From Bacteroidia bacterium (GTDB taxonomy: Bacteria > Bacteroidota > Bacteroidia > Flavobacteriales > Flavobacteriaceae): a stretch of DNA of 64,000 nucleotides. The DNA lies in contig JAUIAY010000004.1 of NCBI GenBank assembly GCA_030425285.1, positions 116,981-180,980 of the forward strand, written 5' to 3'. Positions 15,821-25,261 of this stretch are shown here, piece by piece (position 1 is the first letter of the stretch; each line of letters begins with the position of its first letter). Under the pieces are notes generated by a model that was given only the letters and a program-made list of their open reading frames with translations, was not told the origin of the DNA and searched no databases. Made by a program: the position numbers and the translations under genes.

Positions 15821-17671
15821 CTATTGTTTGTTGACCACTATTATTTTTTTACTTAAGTCATTTCCAGAATCAAATGTAACTTTGGCAATGTAAACACCAT
15901 CACTCAATTGCTTGGTAGAATAGCTGTAGTTGTTCTCAACAGGTAAGTTAATCTTACTAAAAACTTGTTTTCCATTGACGTCAAAAAGTGCAATACTTTT
16001 TATCTGTAATTGGTTAGGGTTAAGTATATGAAGTTCTGAAACATTGTTATTTTGATAAACAACAAAATCTTCAACCGAAATGTCTTCAGTACTTAAAGCG
16101 TTTGAAGTAAAGGTTATTTCAAATCTGTCATTGTAGCTACCAGGCTCTAAATGCAACTCGTAATTTTGAGATCGTAAATCAACATATAGGTCATTTTCTA
16201 TGTCATGAATGAAAATAGGTTGAGCGTCATCAAAATTTTGAACATCATAAATCCTAAAACGAAGTGGTTGGTTGTTGTTGGTTTTAACAACTAAAGGAAT
16301 GCGTAGGTTCATATCGTAGTTAAAAGCTTGTATAAAATATGGGACATCATCTAAAATCCAGTAAGCATCGGAATTCTGTGTAGAATCCCCTTTGGCTTCC
16401 AAACCATAATCAAAATCATCTGTAGCTGTATGATGGAAGTTCATTAATAACTGTCTGGTGTAAAATTCGTTTTCGGAAAAATCGATATTGATTCTGAAGC
16501 GCTTAAAATCTGATGGTACAATATTGAAGCCATCTTCATTGTATAAGGTTTCTTCTGAAGTGTTTTCAGTATTATTATTTAAAGTTCTAAAAAAATAACT
16601 ATCTGCACCAGATTGTTTGTAAAATTCTCGTTGTGCATTGTTAAAAGTCACATTGCCACTTGCAGCGCCTTCAATCATAAAGCCTTGCCCTATTGGGATG
16701 TAACGTCTGGCAATTTTTGATCCAGTTCCAGCTGGAAAATTTGTAGGTGTTCCGTCTAAAAGATAAGTGGTAAAAGGTGCTGGAGTAAAAGAATCTATAC
16801 CGCCAGAAGAAATGGTGTATAAGGCATAACCACCAACATAGTTTGAGAGCACATGAGAGGTCGCTCCAGGAGCCTGTTCCCAATATTTTAAAACGCCAGT
16901 CATTTGTGGAGGTGCATTTGCAATTAAGCCAGTATTTAAAGGATCATGTATAAAATCTCGTGCATCCAATGCAGATGGATAAGGATTGCCAACTAAAGTT
17001 TCTTCTCCAGCAACCACAGAAACAGTAATGTTTCCATTGTTGGGTTTCCCTCTAAAATCGTACTGTTGTCCACCACTCGGGTTTCCCTTCATGGTAAAAC
17101 CATAACCAGGATTTACAGAACCGTTAGAGCCCACGTGGTCCCATTCGGCATAAAGTGTTCCAGGGTCGTAACTATACAGCCAAAAACTGGAAATAACTTG
17201 AGGGGTAGGAGGAACCGTAGCTACACCATTATAACCTGAAGTATAAGTGGCCAACACACTAGTTATTGGATCTAAAGCTGGATTGGTATGGCCAATATGG
17301 TCGTAAATATTATCACTGGGAATGAAAGGTCTGTTGGAGGTAGTATTTGCTGTGGTATTTCCAACTGGAGAAGACCAATAGTTATAGGCATAGGTATTTG
17401 CGGTCCCGGATTGATAAGCGCTTAACTTGCCAAGGCCATTGTTTCCTATATTGTCTCCTTGCAAGAGTTGTGCTTCATTACGAAGGTAAATATTACTGTT
17501 TGTTCCATTAAATGTGATTCTACCAGTAACATATAAAGGAGCTACATTTGGGCCACTTGTAAAACCTGTGCCATCTACATAAATATAGCTACCATTGCTA
17601 ACATAAAGGTCTGTTTGAGCAAATGTAAAAATATTGGAAATGAGTAGTATTAATAAGTAAATATATTTCAT
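15821..17671 (-). CDS. Type IX-secreted surface protein with type A sorting domain
   Basis: A protein of 616 residues. Signal peptide MKYIYLLILLISNIFTFAQ. The middle has a YAYNYWSSPVGN motif (about 95) and a LVGNPYPSALDARDF motif (about 230) seen in large flavobacterial surface proteins. The last 80 residues form a T9SS type A C-terminal domain (SIALFDVNGKQVFSK, LSDGVYIAKVTFDSG, KKIIVVNKQ). It should be exported by Sec, then T9SS, and anchored at the cell surface. It is the last gene of a minus-strand trio with two small secreted proteins 20 bp and 5 bp apart. Ligand or enzymatic role not evident. Confidence 0.88.
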   Translation of the reverse strand: MKYIYLLILLISNIFTFAQTDLYVSNGSYIYVDGTGFTSGPNVAPLYVTGRITFNGTNSNIYLRNEAQLLQGDNIGNNGLGKLSAYQSGTANTYAYNYWSSPVGNTTANTTSNRPFIPSDNIYDHIGHTNPALDPITSVLATYTSGYNGVATVPPTPQVISSFWLYSYDPGTLYAEWDHVGSNGSVNPGYGFTMKGNPSGGQQYDFRGKPNNGNITVSVVAGEETLVGNPYPSALDARDFIHDPLNTGLIANAPPQMTGVLKYWEQAPGATSHVLSNYVGGYALYTISSGGIDSFTPAPFTTYLLDGTPTNFPAGTGSKIARRYIPIGQGFMIEGAASGNVTFNNAQREFYKQSGADSYFFRTLNNNTENTSEETLYNEDGFNIVPSDFKRFRINIDFSENEFYTRQLLMNFHHTATDDFDYGLEAKGDSTQNSDAYWILDDVPYFIQAFNYDMNLRIPLVVKTNNNQPLRFRIYDVQNFDDAQPIFIHDIENDLYVDLRSQNYELHLEPGSYNDRFEITFTSNALSTEDISVEDFVVYQNNNVSELHILNPNQLQIKSIALFDVNGKQVFSKINLPVENNYSYSTKQLSDGVYIAKVTFDSGNDLSKKIIVVNKQ

Positions 17672-17691
17672 TGTTATAATTATTTTAACAA

Positions 17692-18045
17692 TTAATTATC
17701 AATTCTTATAATTTTTGATTTTATATCTAACTCTTGGGTCAAATATTTTGGTTCTAAAATTCTAGAGTTAATATTGTTTAATTTTTTTGCTTTTGATTCG
17801 AATTTTGAATCTAAAATTCTTTTAGGCTTATTAATACTGTCAGAATCAATAGTGAAATCAAGCACTATTTGTCGATTTATTATGTTATTTTTTGTAATAT
17901 CAGTTAAAGTGTCTTTTGTAGAAATAAATCTTTCAGGTGTTAATACAACTTTAGTTTGAGAAAGGGATATAGGCTCTATAGTTTTATTTTGAGCAAAACT
18001 ATTTATACTTATTAACAAAATAGGAATAAAAAATAAATTTTTCAT
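17692..18045 (-). CDS. Small secreted protein of unknown function
   Basis: A protein of 117 residues with a clear signal peptide (MKNLFFIPILLISINSFAQ). The mature part is rich in Ile, Lys, Ser and Asp, with no recognisable domain and a pattern such as SKFESKAKKLNNINSRILEP. It sits 20 bp before the T9SS surface protein and 5 bp after another secreted protein, so it is probably part of the same transcript and perhaps of the same surface complex. I do not recognise a family. Confidence 0.6.
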   Translation of the reverse strand: MKNLFFIPILLISINSFAQNKTIEPISLSQTKVVLTPERFISTKDTLTDITKNNIINRQIVLDFTIDSDSINKPKRILDSKFESKAKKLNNINSRILEPKYLTQELDIKSKIIRIDN

Positions 18046-18050
18046 TGGTT

Positions 18051-18773
18051 TTAAATTTTATTAACTGTAATTGCAAAAACCATGTTAGTATAAGTATAGA
18101 TATTATTATTATAAATTCTAAAAACTACACTACCATTTTGCGATTCTATATATTCTATTACAAAATCCAATGACCATAAGGGGGTTATTGGGCCAACAAA
18201 GTTAACAGACACGCTAGAGTTTAAGGTGACTGATGGAATAAGACCAGTGAACGTTGTTCTTCCTGGAGTAATGGTAGCTGGATAATAATACCAAGTTTCC
18301 ACATGATTGTATTTGTTTAAAACGACCCATCGACTTTGATTGGCACTATACTGTAAAGAAACTGTAGCATATTGTCCTCTTACCTGCATATCTTTTGCTC
18401 CGGGAACCAATATTCTGTTAGCTGCCGTACCTCCAGAGTTATGTACGATATTCATTATAGCATTTGTAGTATTTTGTAAAGTTACTATCTGCCCATCAGA
18501 ACCTGAAATGGGAATTATACTATTAACATTAAAGGAAGTTGTTGGACCAACAATTCTATAATTAGAATAAGGAATTCCTCCTAAATTTATATTAGTGTTA
18601 TTACCATTTGATAAACTTAAAGTGCCTCCATCTCTAAATGAAATTGCTCCATCTATATCTAAAGTTGTTGTTGGAGACGTAGTTCCAATACCAACTTGAG
18701 CATTTAACGGCAGTGAAATTAAAAATAATAAGATAAAGATTTGAGGCTTAATCGATAGGTAGCATTTTTTCAT
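18051..18773 (-). CDS. Secreted protein with trimeric-adhesin-like head segment
   Basis: A protein of 240 residues with a signal peptide ending near LNAQ. The mature N-terminus reads QVGIGTTSPTTTLDIDGAIS, the GIGT..P...LDV-type motif found at the start of many flavobacterial phage-tail or adhesin-like surface proteins. The rest is Ser, Thr and Asn rich and beta-predicted. No C-terminal sorting domain is visible. It is the first gene of the three-gene surface cluster ending at 15821. Confidence 0.65.
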   Translation of the reverse strand: MKKCYLSIKPQIFILLFLISLPLNAQVGIGTTSPTTTLDIDGAISFRDGGTLSLSNGNNTNINLGGIPYSNYRIVGPTTSFNVNSIIPISGSDGQIVTLQNTTNAIMNIVHNSGGTAANRILVPGAKDMQVRGQYATVSLQYSANQSRWVVLNKYNHVETWYYYPATITPGRTTFTGLIPSVTLNSSVSVNFVGPITPLWSLDFVIEYIESQNGSVVFRIYNNNIYTYTNMVFAITVNKI

Positions 18774-18844
18774 AATTACTTTATATTTATACCTTTAAAT
18801 TAGTAATTATTAGCTACTTAAATAAGTATATTCGGTGAATGTGT

Positions 18845-18852
18845 TAAATTTG
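18845..18852 (+). promoter_or_regulatory. -7 promoter box candidate
   Basis: TAAATTTG fits TAnnTTTG, 10 bp before the ATG at 18863. No good -33 TTG at the usual distance, so weak. Confidence 0.35.
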
Positions 18853-18862
18853 TCGATTAAGT

Positions 18863-19063
18863 ATGAAAAAATCTAAACTAGTTAATTATTTTTTGGTTAT
18901 AACAGGTTGTTTTGTAGCCATTTACGCGCAGGCTGATAAAAAACAAAATGTCATAATTCTGATAGTTGGCATTGTAATTTTAATGCTTGGTATCTTTAGG
19001 ATTGCAAGTACTATACCCAGTAAACACGAAAAAGATACGAACGAAAACGATAATGAGCAATAA
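18863..19063 (+). CDS. Small two-helix membrane protein
   Basis: A protein of 66 residues with two transmembrane helices (about 7-24 and 29-48) and a charged tail (KHEKDTNENDNEQ). Its stop codon overlaps the next start codon (TAATG), so it is translationally coupled to the Smr-domain gene. Function unknown; the conserved coupling is the main support that it is real. Confidence 0.65.
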   Translation: MKKSKLVNYFLVITGCFVAIYAQADKKQNVIILIVGIVILMLGIFRIASTIPSKHEKDTNENDNEQ

Positions 19064-19620
19064 TGTTGTTTAAAGTAGGTCAAAGAGTTTCGGTTTTAGA
19101 CGAAGATATTTCTGGAACCATAACAACTGTCAAAAATGAAAATATCACCATTGAAACCGATGACGGCTTTGAATTTGACTTTCGGCCTACAGAGTTGGTT
19201 TTGGATCAAGGTCTGAATTTTTCGAATAAAGTTTCAGTCGAAATTTTAAAGGAAAAAGAGCAATCAAAGAAACAAAGCACCAAAAAAACTAAAGCGAAAG
19301 AACGTTATCAGCCAACAATGGAGGTTGATTTGCACATTCACCAGTTAACGGACAAAAAGGGATTGAGTAATCACGATATGTTAACTTTACAGGTTGATAC
19401 TGCCAGAAGGCGATTAGATTTTGCCATAAAAAAACGCATACAAAAAGTGGTTTTTATCCATGGTGTTGGAGAAGGCGTTTTAAGGACCGAATTGGAATAT
19501 CTTTTTGGACGTTACAACAATGTGAAATACTATGATGCCAATTACCAAAGATACGGTTTGGGAGCTACAGAAGTCTATATCTATCAGAATTCCAATCCTA
19601 ACACTAAAACTCAGGATTGA
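19063..19620 (+). CDS. Smr/MutS2-type domain protein
   Basis: A protein of 185 residues. The N-terminal 65 residues form a small beta domain ([20 protein letters not shown]) as in DUF2027-type proteins. A Lys-rich linker follows, then a C-terminal Smr domain with DLHIHQLTD (about 88) and [19 protein letters not shown] (about 128-146). Smr domains have nicking or RNA endonuclease activity in MutS2 and related proteins; the substrate here is unknown. The 3' end overlaps the convergent lipoprotein gene by 17 bp. Confidence 0.85.
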   Translation: MLFKVGQRVSVLDEDISGTITTVKNENITIETDDGFEFDFRPTELVLDQGLNFSNKVSVEILKEKEQSKKQSTKKTKAKERYQPTMEVDLHIHQLTDKKGLSNHDMLTLQVDTARRRLDFAIKKRIQKVVFIHGVGEGVLRTELEYLFGRYNNVKYYDANYQRYGLGATEVYIYQNSNPNTKTQD

Positions 19621-20551
19621 CCAATCGAGTTGAAGTCAATCTAGAGTCTTCTAGTGTTCCAAAAATAAACTCATCTTGACTGATTGTAGGAAATGAAACA
19701 TCTTCAATAATTAACTCTACCGTAAAATTTTGTTGAATAGGGTGTTCTCTGTAGGCTGTTGCTGGAACCGAACTAGAAACATCAGGATTTAAATAATCAG
19801 CTATGGTAAGATTTGTAAGGTCGTTTGCAGGATTATTGTCTTGTGACAAATTTTCTTCATCAATTGTGTCGATACCATCATTATCATCGTCAGTGTCAAG
19901 ATAATCAGGTTCTCCATCGCCATCTGTATCTAATGGGTTGGTTAACGGATTATCGTCACCATCTGCATTTTCAGTATCAATTTCTGCTCTAGTCAAAACA
20001 TTGTCGCCATCATCGTCTACGTCAATGTAGTTTGGAATACCATCACCATCGGTGTCATCATCTGTCAGATCTCCATTTCCATTAATATCTTCCAATTCGG
20101 CGGGAATACCATCGTTGTCATCTTCAATAAGAGAGATAGTAATTAGTGCTTGCCCTCCTGCGCTAACTAGATTTTCCTGGACAACAATATTGGCGGGAGG
20201 AACATCAGCACAGAAAAAACCACTTGGGTCCGTGTTGTAAGAACGGTAATTGAAGCTGTTGTCAGCATCTTCAATGTTTATTATTCTTTCGGTTTCAACC
20301 AATTGAACACGCATCGTATCGCCTTCAATTTGTTCAACTTCTATCAAATCCTCAAAAGTAATATTTGGGGTGCCAATTAACAAGGATAAGGATTCTGCAG
20401 GATCTGATTTGGTTTTATAAAAAACTAATTCACCACAAGCAGAAAAAGTGTCTTCAAAATCAAACTCTACGGTTATGATATCGCCATCATCACAAGATAT
20501 GAAGCAAATGAAGCAAATTAAGATTAGAAAAAGGGCAGTAAGTTTACGCAT
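19604..20551 (-). CDS. Lipoprotein with calcium-binding-type aspartate repeats
   Basis: An ATG at 20575 is possible, but the -7 box at 20578-20585 would place the transcript start past it, so the ATG at 20551 is chosen. That start gives the lipoprotein signal [20 protein letters not shown]. The protein is about 315 residues. The middle holds thrombospondin type-3-like repeats ([55 protein letters not shown]) that normally bind Ca2+. The protein is likely anchored outside the cytoplasm. Its function is unknown. Confidence 0.78.
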   Translation of the reverse strand: MRKLTALFLILICFICFISCDDGDIITVEFDFEDTFSACGELVFYKTKSDPAESLSLLIGTPNITFEDLIEVEQIEGDTMRVQLVETERIINIEDADNSFNYRSYNTDPSGFFCADVPPANIVVQENLVSAGGQALITISLIEDDNDGIPAELEDINGNGDLTDDDTDGDGIPNYIDVDDDGDNVLTRAEIDTENADGDDNPLTNPLDTDGDGEPDYLDTDDDNDGIDTIDEENLSQDNNPANDLTNLTIADYLNPDVSSSVPATAYREHPIQQNFTVELIIEDVSFPTISQDEFIFGTLEDSRLTSTRLVNPEF

Positions 20552-20577
20552 AATACTCTGGATACTCATATTCATTG

Positions 20578-20606
20578 CAAAAGTAATCGATTTGCTAAAT
20601 ATACAA
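20578..20606 (-). promoter_or_regulatory. Flavobacterial promoter for the Asp-repeat lipoprotein
   Basis: On the minus strand TTG (20606-20604), an 18-nt spacer, then TACTTTTG (20585-20578). This is a close match to TTG-N17-23-TAnnTTTG. It decides the start codon of the downstream gene (20551 rather than 20575). Confidence 0.65.
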
Positions 20607-20637
20607 CGAGAGCCTCAATAAATAATTTTATTTCAAG

Positions 20638-20645
20638 TATTTTTG
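20638..20645 (+). promoter_or_regulatory. -7 promoter box of the cysteine desulfurase gene
   Basis: TATTTTTG matches TAnnTTTG and implies a leader of about 57 nt before the ATG at 20709. The -33 element is not clear. Confidence 0.45.
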
Positions 20646-20708
20646 CAACAAATTAACAGTTGCTTTTTTGGATGATTGAGGCGCTTGTTTAGATAATAAA
20701 AATTGACC

Positions 20709-21848
20709 ATGAAAACCGTTTATTTTGATAGTGCAGCAACAACTAAAGTTCGCGATGAGGTAATCGACGTCATAGCTGAAACTATGAAAAATGATTTTGG
20801 AAATGCCTCATCAACACATAGTTTTGGCAGATCATCTAAAGTTTTAATTGAACAATCTAGAAAAACAATTGCCAATGAATTTCAAGTGTCCTCTGGGGAA
20901 ATTATTTTCACGTCTAGTGGTACCGAAGCTGATAATTTGGCTATTCAATCAGCAGTTCGTGATTTGGGTGTGAGACACATTATCACATCTAAAATTGAGC
21001 ACCATGCTGTTTTACATACTGTTGAAAAATTGCAGAATATAGCATCTGTAGACGTTAGCTTTGTGAAGCTTAATAAGCATGGTGAAATTGACTTTGATGA
21101 TTTAGAAAGGTTGCTTCAAATTGAAGGCCAAGCTCTTGTAAGTCTGATGCATGTCAATAATGAAATAGGGAACATTTTGGATGTTAGGCGTGTGGGTGAA
21201 CTGTGTCAGTCGTACAAAGCCTTATTTCATTGTGATGCAGTGCAATCTATAGGGCATTTTAAATGGAATCTTCAAGATGTTCATGTAGATTTTCTGGCTG
21301 CCAGCGCCCATAAGTTTCATGGCCCCAAGGGTATTGGGTTTTTATTTGTTAGAAAGAACTCTGGACTTAAACCCTTGATTTTTGGCGGCGAGCAAGAACG
21401 TGGTTTAAGGGCTGGAACTGAAGCGGTTCATAATATTGCTGGTTTGGAAACTGCCTTCAAATTAGCCTACAGTAATTTGGACGAAGAGCGTGAGTATGTT
21501 TTAGGGCTAAAACGATATTTTAAGGAAGCGTTAACTGAAGCTTTTCCAGAAGTGATTTTTAATGGCCTGTCAGGTGATTTGGAGAAGAGTACCTACACCT
21601 TGTTGAATGCTTGTTTGCCTATGCTACCAGAAAAAGCACTGATGCTTATGTTTCAATTGGATTTAAAAGGAATCGCTTGTTCAAGGGGTAGCGCTTGCCA
21701 AAGTGGTAGCTCAAAAAGTTCTCATGTTCTTGCCGAAATATTGGATGACGAATCCCTGAATAGACCTTCAATCAGGTTTTCTTTTAGTAAATACAACACA
21801 AAAGAGGAAATTGACTACGTAGTTTCAGTATTAAAAGAATTTGTGTAG
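20709..21848 (+). CDS. Cysteine desulfurase (NifS/IscS class)
   Basis: The frame opens at TTG 20703, but the ATG at 20709 (MKTVYFDSAATT) matches family starts, giving 379 residues. It is a PLP-dependent class-V aminotransferase releasing sulfur from cysteine for Fe-S clusters or tRNA thiolation. The PLP lysine is K202 in SAHKFHGPKG, with upstream SSGTEADN and HHAVLHT. The catalytic cysteine is C330 in RGSACQSGSS. No iscU or suf genes are adjacent, so the sulfur acceptor is uncertain. The following LRR-like lipoprotein is 31 bp downstream. Confidence 0.9.
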   Translation: MKTVYFDSAATTKVRDEVIDVIAETMKNDFGNASSTHSFGRSSKVLIEQSRKTIANEFQVSSGEIIFTSSGTEADNLAIQSAVRDLGVRHIITSKIEHHAVLHTVEKLQNIASVDVSFVKLNKHGEIDFDDLERLLQIEGQALVSLMHVNNEIGNILDVRRVGELCQSYKALFHCDAVQSIGHFKWNLQDVHVDFLAASAHKFHGPKGIGFLFVRKNSGLKPLIFGGEQERGLRAGTEAVHNIAGLETAFKLAYSNLDEEREYVLGLKRYFKEALTEAFPEVIFNGLSGDLEKSTYTLLNACLPMLPEKALMLMFQLDLKGIACSRGSACQSGSSKSSHVLAEILDDESLNRPSIRFSFSKYNTKEEIDYVVSVLKEFV

Positions 21849-21879
21849 CTTTATGAAAATTTAATTTTAATAAGCTTTT

Positions 21880-22743
21880 ATGAAAACAAAACTGCCTTTC
21901 AATTCTTTTTTTAAGTTAATACTATTCATTCCAATACTCTATGCTTGTAGTAGTGATGATGATAGTGGTTCCCAAGATCCGGTTTATGTTCCTAAAGTTT
22001 TTGAAGGGAATGTTGTTTTGACATCACAGGATGATGTTGATGCTTTTGGTCTTGAGAATTATAACGAAATTGACGGTAGCTTGTTGATAGGGTTTAGTAA
22101 CCAAAACGTAACCAACATAACGAATTTAAATGCATTAAGCAGTTTAAGATCTGTTCAAGATGGTCTTACGTTACAAAATAATCCAACTTTAGCTAGCCTT
22201 GAAGGTTTAAATGGGTTAAGTTATATTAACGGTGGGTCTTTGGTAATTAAAAATAATGAAATACTCACTACTACCAATGCTTTAAGTCTATTGTCTTTCA
22301 GATCATTGTCGGTTGAGGACAATCCAATGTTGCTAAACATCGATGGGTTAGAAGGAGTAAGGTTATCAAGAGGATCTATAGTTATTAATAATAATTCAGC
22401 GTTAGCAAACATAAATGGATTGATTAATTTGAATTCCGTTGAAGGGGAAATTCTATTTATTGCAGGAAACACTTCTTTGGCAAGCATTAATGGCTTGAAT
22501 AATCTACAATTTGTGTCTGGTGATTTTGTAATTAGAAATACTCTGATAGCTAATTTAAATACTCTTGAAAGTTTAGAAAATGTTAGTGGAAGTTTGTTTT
22601 TATCCTATAATGAATCTTTGACAAATTATTGTGGACTTCTTCCATTAATTGACTCAAATGGTTTAGATGGTAGTTTTTCTACAAAAGGAAATGCTTACAA
22701 TCCCAGTATTGATAATTTAAATACTGATGAGTGCAGTATGTAA
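21880..22743 (+). CDS. Receptor-L-domain-like repeat lipoprotein
   Basis: A protein of 287 residues with lipobox YAC (Cys23) followed by SSDDD. The mature part is a series of leucine-rich, beta-helix-like repeats with the recurring pattern L..I.GL..L..V.G.L.I..N..L, comparable to receptor L domains (e.g. SLEGLNGLSYINGGSLVIKN, SINGLNNLQFVSGDFVIRN). It ends with a CGL...C pair that may form a disulfide cap. Probably surface exposed. Function unknown; it ends 1 bp before the convergent TonB receptor gene. Confidence 0.75.
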   Translation: MKTKLPFNSFFKLILFIPILYACSSDDDSGSQDPVYVPKVFEGNVVLTSQDDVDAFGLENYNEIDGSLLIGFSNQNVTNITNLNALSSLRSVQDGLTLQNNPTLASLEGLNGLSYINGGSLVIKNNEILTTTNALSLLSFRSLSVEDNPMLLNIDGLEGVRLSRGSIVINNNSALANINGLINLNSVEGEILFIAGNTSLASINGLNNLQFVSGDFVIRNTLIANLNTLESLENVSGSLFLSYNESLTNYCGLLPLIDSNGLDGSFSTKGNAYNPSIDNLNTDECSM

Positions 22744-22744
22744 A

Positions 22745-25261
22745 TTAAAACTTCATTGTTGTACGCACGTTAAAAACCCGTGGTGTTAAGTAATTGGGTA
22801 TCGCGTATTGACGCTTGCTATAAACATCTCTCACCCATGTATTGGTAATAGAGTTTTGCACGTCAAAAATGTTGAATATTTCAAATCCCAATGATAAATA
22901 TTTAAACGGTTTACGCCAGCCACTTGTAAAGTCATCTTTATCATCAACTATCACATACTGAAACCCAACATCGGCACGTTTGTAATCTGGCAATCTACTT
23001 TGATACACGTAAGGATCGGCATAACTTGGTGAACCTCCAGGTAAACCAGTATTATAGACTAGATTCAAGTACATTTTAAGCTTTGGCAAACTAGGCACAT
23101 AATCTTGAAATAAGGCGGCAAATTTCAAACGTTGGTCGGTAGGTCTTGAAATGTATCCTCGATTGTCAATATTTTCTTCAGTTTTTAAATATCCAAAGCT
23201 AAACCATGACTCGGTTCCAGGGACAAACTCACCATTTAGTCGCATGTCCAATCCGTAGGCATAGGCTGTTGCATTATTTTTGGCACGATAGCGAATACGA
23301 ACATTTTCAATTGTGTAAGGGTTTACATCATCTAGCTTTTTGTAATAAGCTTCAGTAGTCAACTTAAATGGTCTATCCCACATCTGAAAGCTGTATTCGT
23401 TACCTAAAACAATATGAGTTGATTTTTGAGCTTTTACATTAGGTTGAACAACTCCAGAGGAATCACGTAGCTCTCTATAAAAAGGCGGTTGGTAGTAAAA
23501 ACCAGCACCAATTCTAAATAGCATATCCCTTTTCCAATTAGGCTTAATAGCAAATTGTGCTCTTGGACTAAAAACAGTTTGATTAACACTTTCAATTCCT
23601 TCACCACTTACGGTCCAATTGTGAACACGACCACCAACATTAAACCAAGCTTCATGCTCACCTAAATCAACACGTTTGCTCCATTGAATATAAGCTTGAA
23701 CCCTGTCAATTTGTGTTTGATTTTTGGCTCTCACATTTTGGTAAGGCACTAAAGGTCCTTCATAAGGGGAGTAGGGTTGCTCATTAAAAGCATCGCTACT
23801 TGGCGGATTAATCGAAAAACCAGCCGAATCAATAACTTCCCATTCAACCAATCTATCCCTGATGTCTTCATTGGTATACTTTATGGACCAAGCAAAATCG
23901 TTATCATTAAGCGTGTAATTTCCTTGATGTTCAATAGTGGTAATTAAGGCGTCTAAATCATTTCGACCATGGTTTAATTGACCACCAATGCCTTCGCTGA
24001 ACTCCACTTCGCCTAAATCTTCATCGCCAATATTGGTGTTTACTTCACCTAAACGGTACTGTGCCAAAATATCAAAGTGTTCTTCTTCAACGGTGTGATA
24101 GGTTGAAGCAACCAAATTCAGGGTTAGGTTATCATTGGCAAAATAAGTGCCCTTTAAAGCGCCGAAGTAGGTTTGATAGGAATCGCGTTCTTCACCTTCA
24201 TAAAAAACCAATAAGGCTAGTGGGTTCTGAAGCGTTCCAAAGTTGGTTTGACGAGTTTCTGGTTCGTAATTATATTTATTGATGGATGCGTTTCCCAAAA
24301 AGCTCAACTGAAACTTGTCGGTGAATTTATATGTCAAGTAGGTTTGTATGTCGGCAAATTTCGGATCGTAATTGGTTTCGGTTTCTTTGGCATTAACCAA
24401 TAAACTATTGTCGCGATACCTAACACCAACAATACCTGTAAAGCGTGTATCCTTACTGGCAGTTTCAACAGAAAGACTTCCGCCCAGTAAGCTTAAATCG
24501 GCATTCACGCCAAATCTATAAGGCTTTCTGTAAGTAATATCCAAAACCGAAGATAATTTATCGCCGTATTTTGCTTGAAAACCACCTGCGGAAAAATCGA
24601 CATTCTGAACCATATCGGTATTCACAAAACTTAAACCTTCTTGTTGTCCTGAACGGATAAGAAAAGGTCTGTAAACCTCAATACCATTTACATACACTAG
24701 GTTTTCGTCGTAATTTCCGCCACGTACAGAATATTGGGTACTTAACTCATTATTGCCACTAACACCTGGAAGCGTTTTTAAAAGATTCTCAACACCTGCA
24801 TTGGCTCCTGGAATTTTTCTAATGGTTTCCGGTTCTAAAGTAACAATGCCCTCAACATCCTTTCGCTTTTTACTGGTAATAATAACTGTGGCAATTTGCT
24901 CGACGGATTCGTCCATAATTGGATGGAATTCTACTTCTTCGCCATTTTTTAAATTGAACGTAGCTACTATACGTTCGTGCGATAAATGTGTAAAAATAAC
25001 TGTCACTTCTTGGTTGGCAGGTATTTTTAAGGAATAAAAACCATTTTCATTGGTTGTGGTTCCTAAAGCATCTGCCGTTATGTTTACATCTGCAATAGGT
25101 ATATTGGTTTTGTCTAGAACCACACCTTTTAGGGTTCCTGTTTGTGATACTGCAAATAGTGGGAGCAGTAAGATTAAAATAACTGTGACGTTTAGCTTGC
25201 TTATCAATGTTTTGTTATTTTCTATAAAAAAGTGTTTCAAATGTAGAACTATTTCCAACAT
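22745..25261 (-). CDS. TonB-dependent outer-membrane receptor
   Basis: A protein of 838 residues: signal segment around LILLLPLFAVSQ, CarboxypepD-reg-like domain (GTLKGVVLDKTNIPIADVNI), plug domain (about 140-240, with LKTLPGVSGNNELSTQYSVRGG), then a 22-strand-type barrel ending in RVFNVRTTMKF. It imports an unknown ligand using TonB energy. No SusD partner is adjacent, so a glycan system is not indicated. The ATG start at 25261 overlaps the upstream M23 gene by 47 bp; an in-frame TTG just after that gene's stop is an alternative start giving a more ordinary signal peptide. Confidence 0.9.
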   Translation of the reverse strand: MLEIVLHLKHFFIENNKTLISKLNVTVILILLLPLFAVSQTGTLKGVVLDKTNIPIADVNITADALGTTTNENGFYSLKIPANQEVTVIFTHLSHERIVATFNLKNGEEVEFHPIMDESVEQIATVIITSKKRKDVEGIVTLEPETIRKIPGANAGVENLLKTLPGVSGNNELSTQYSVRGGNYDENLVYVNGIEVYRPFLIRSGQQEGLSFVNTDMVQNVDFSAGGFQAKYGDKLSSVLDITYRKPYRFGVNADLSLLGGSLSVETASKDTRFTGIVGVRYRDNSLLVNAKETETNYDPKFADIQTYLTYKFTDKFQLSFLGNASINKYNYEPETRQTNFGTLQNPLALLVFYEGEERDSYQTYFGALKGTYFANDNLTLNLVASTYHTVEEEHFDILAQYRLGEVNTNIGDEDLGEVEFSEGIGGQLNHGRNDLDALITTIEHQGNYTLNDNDFAWSIKYTNEDIRDRLVEWEVIDSAGFSINPPSSDAFNEQPYSPYEGPLVPYQNVRAKNQTQIDRVQAYIQWSKRVDLGEHEAWFNVGGRVHNWTVSGEGIESVNQTVFSPRAQFAIKPNWKRDMLFRIGAGFYYQPPFYRELRDSSGVVQPNVKAQKSTHIVLGNEYSFQMWDRPFKLTTEAYYKKLDDVNPYTIENVRIRYRAKNNATAYAYGLDMRLNGEFVPGTESWFSFGYLKTEENIDNRGYISRPTDQRLKFAALFQDYVPSLPKLKMYLNLVYNTGLPGGSPSYADPYVYQSRLPDYKRADVGFQYVIVDDKDDFTSGWRKPFKYLSLGFEIFNIFDVQNSITNTWVRDVYSKRQYAIPNYLTPRVFNVRTTMKF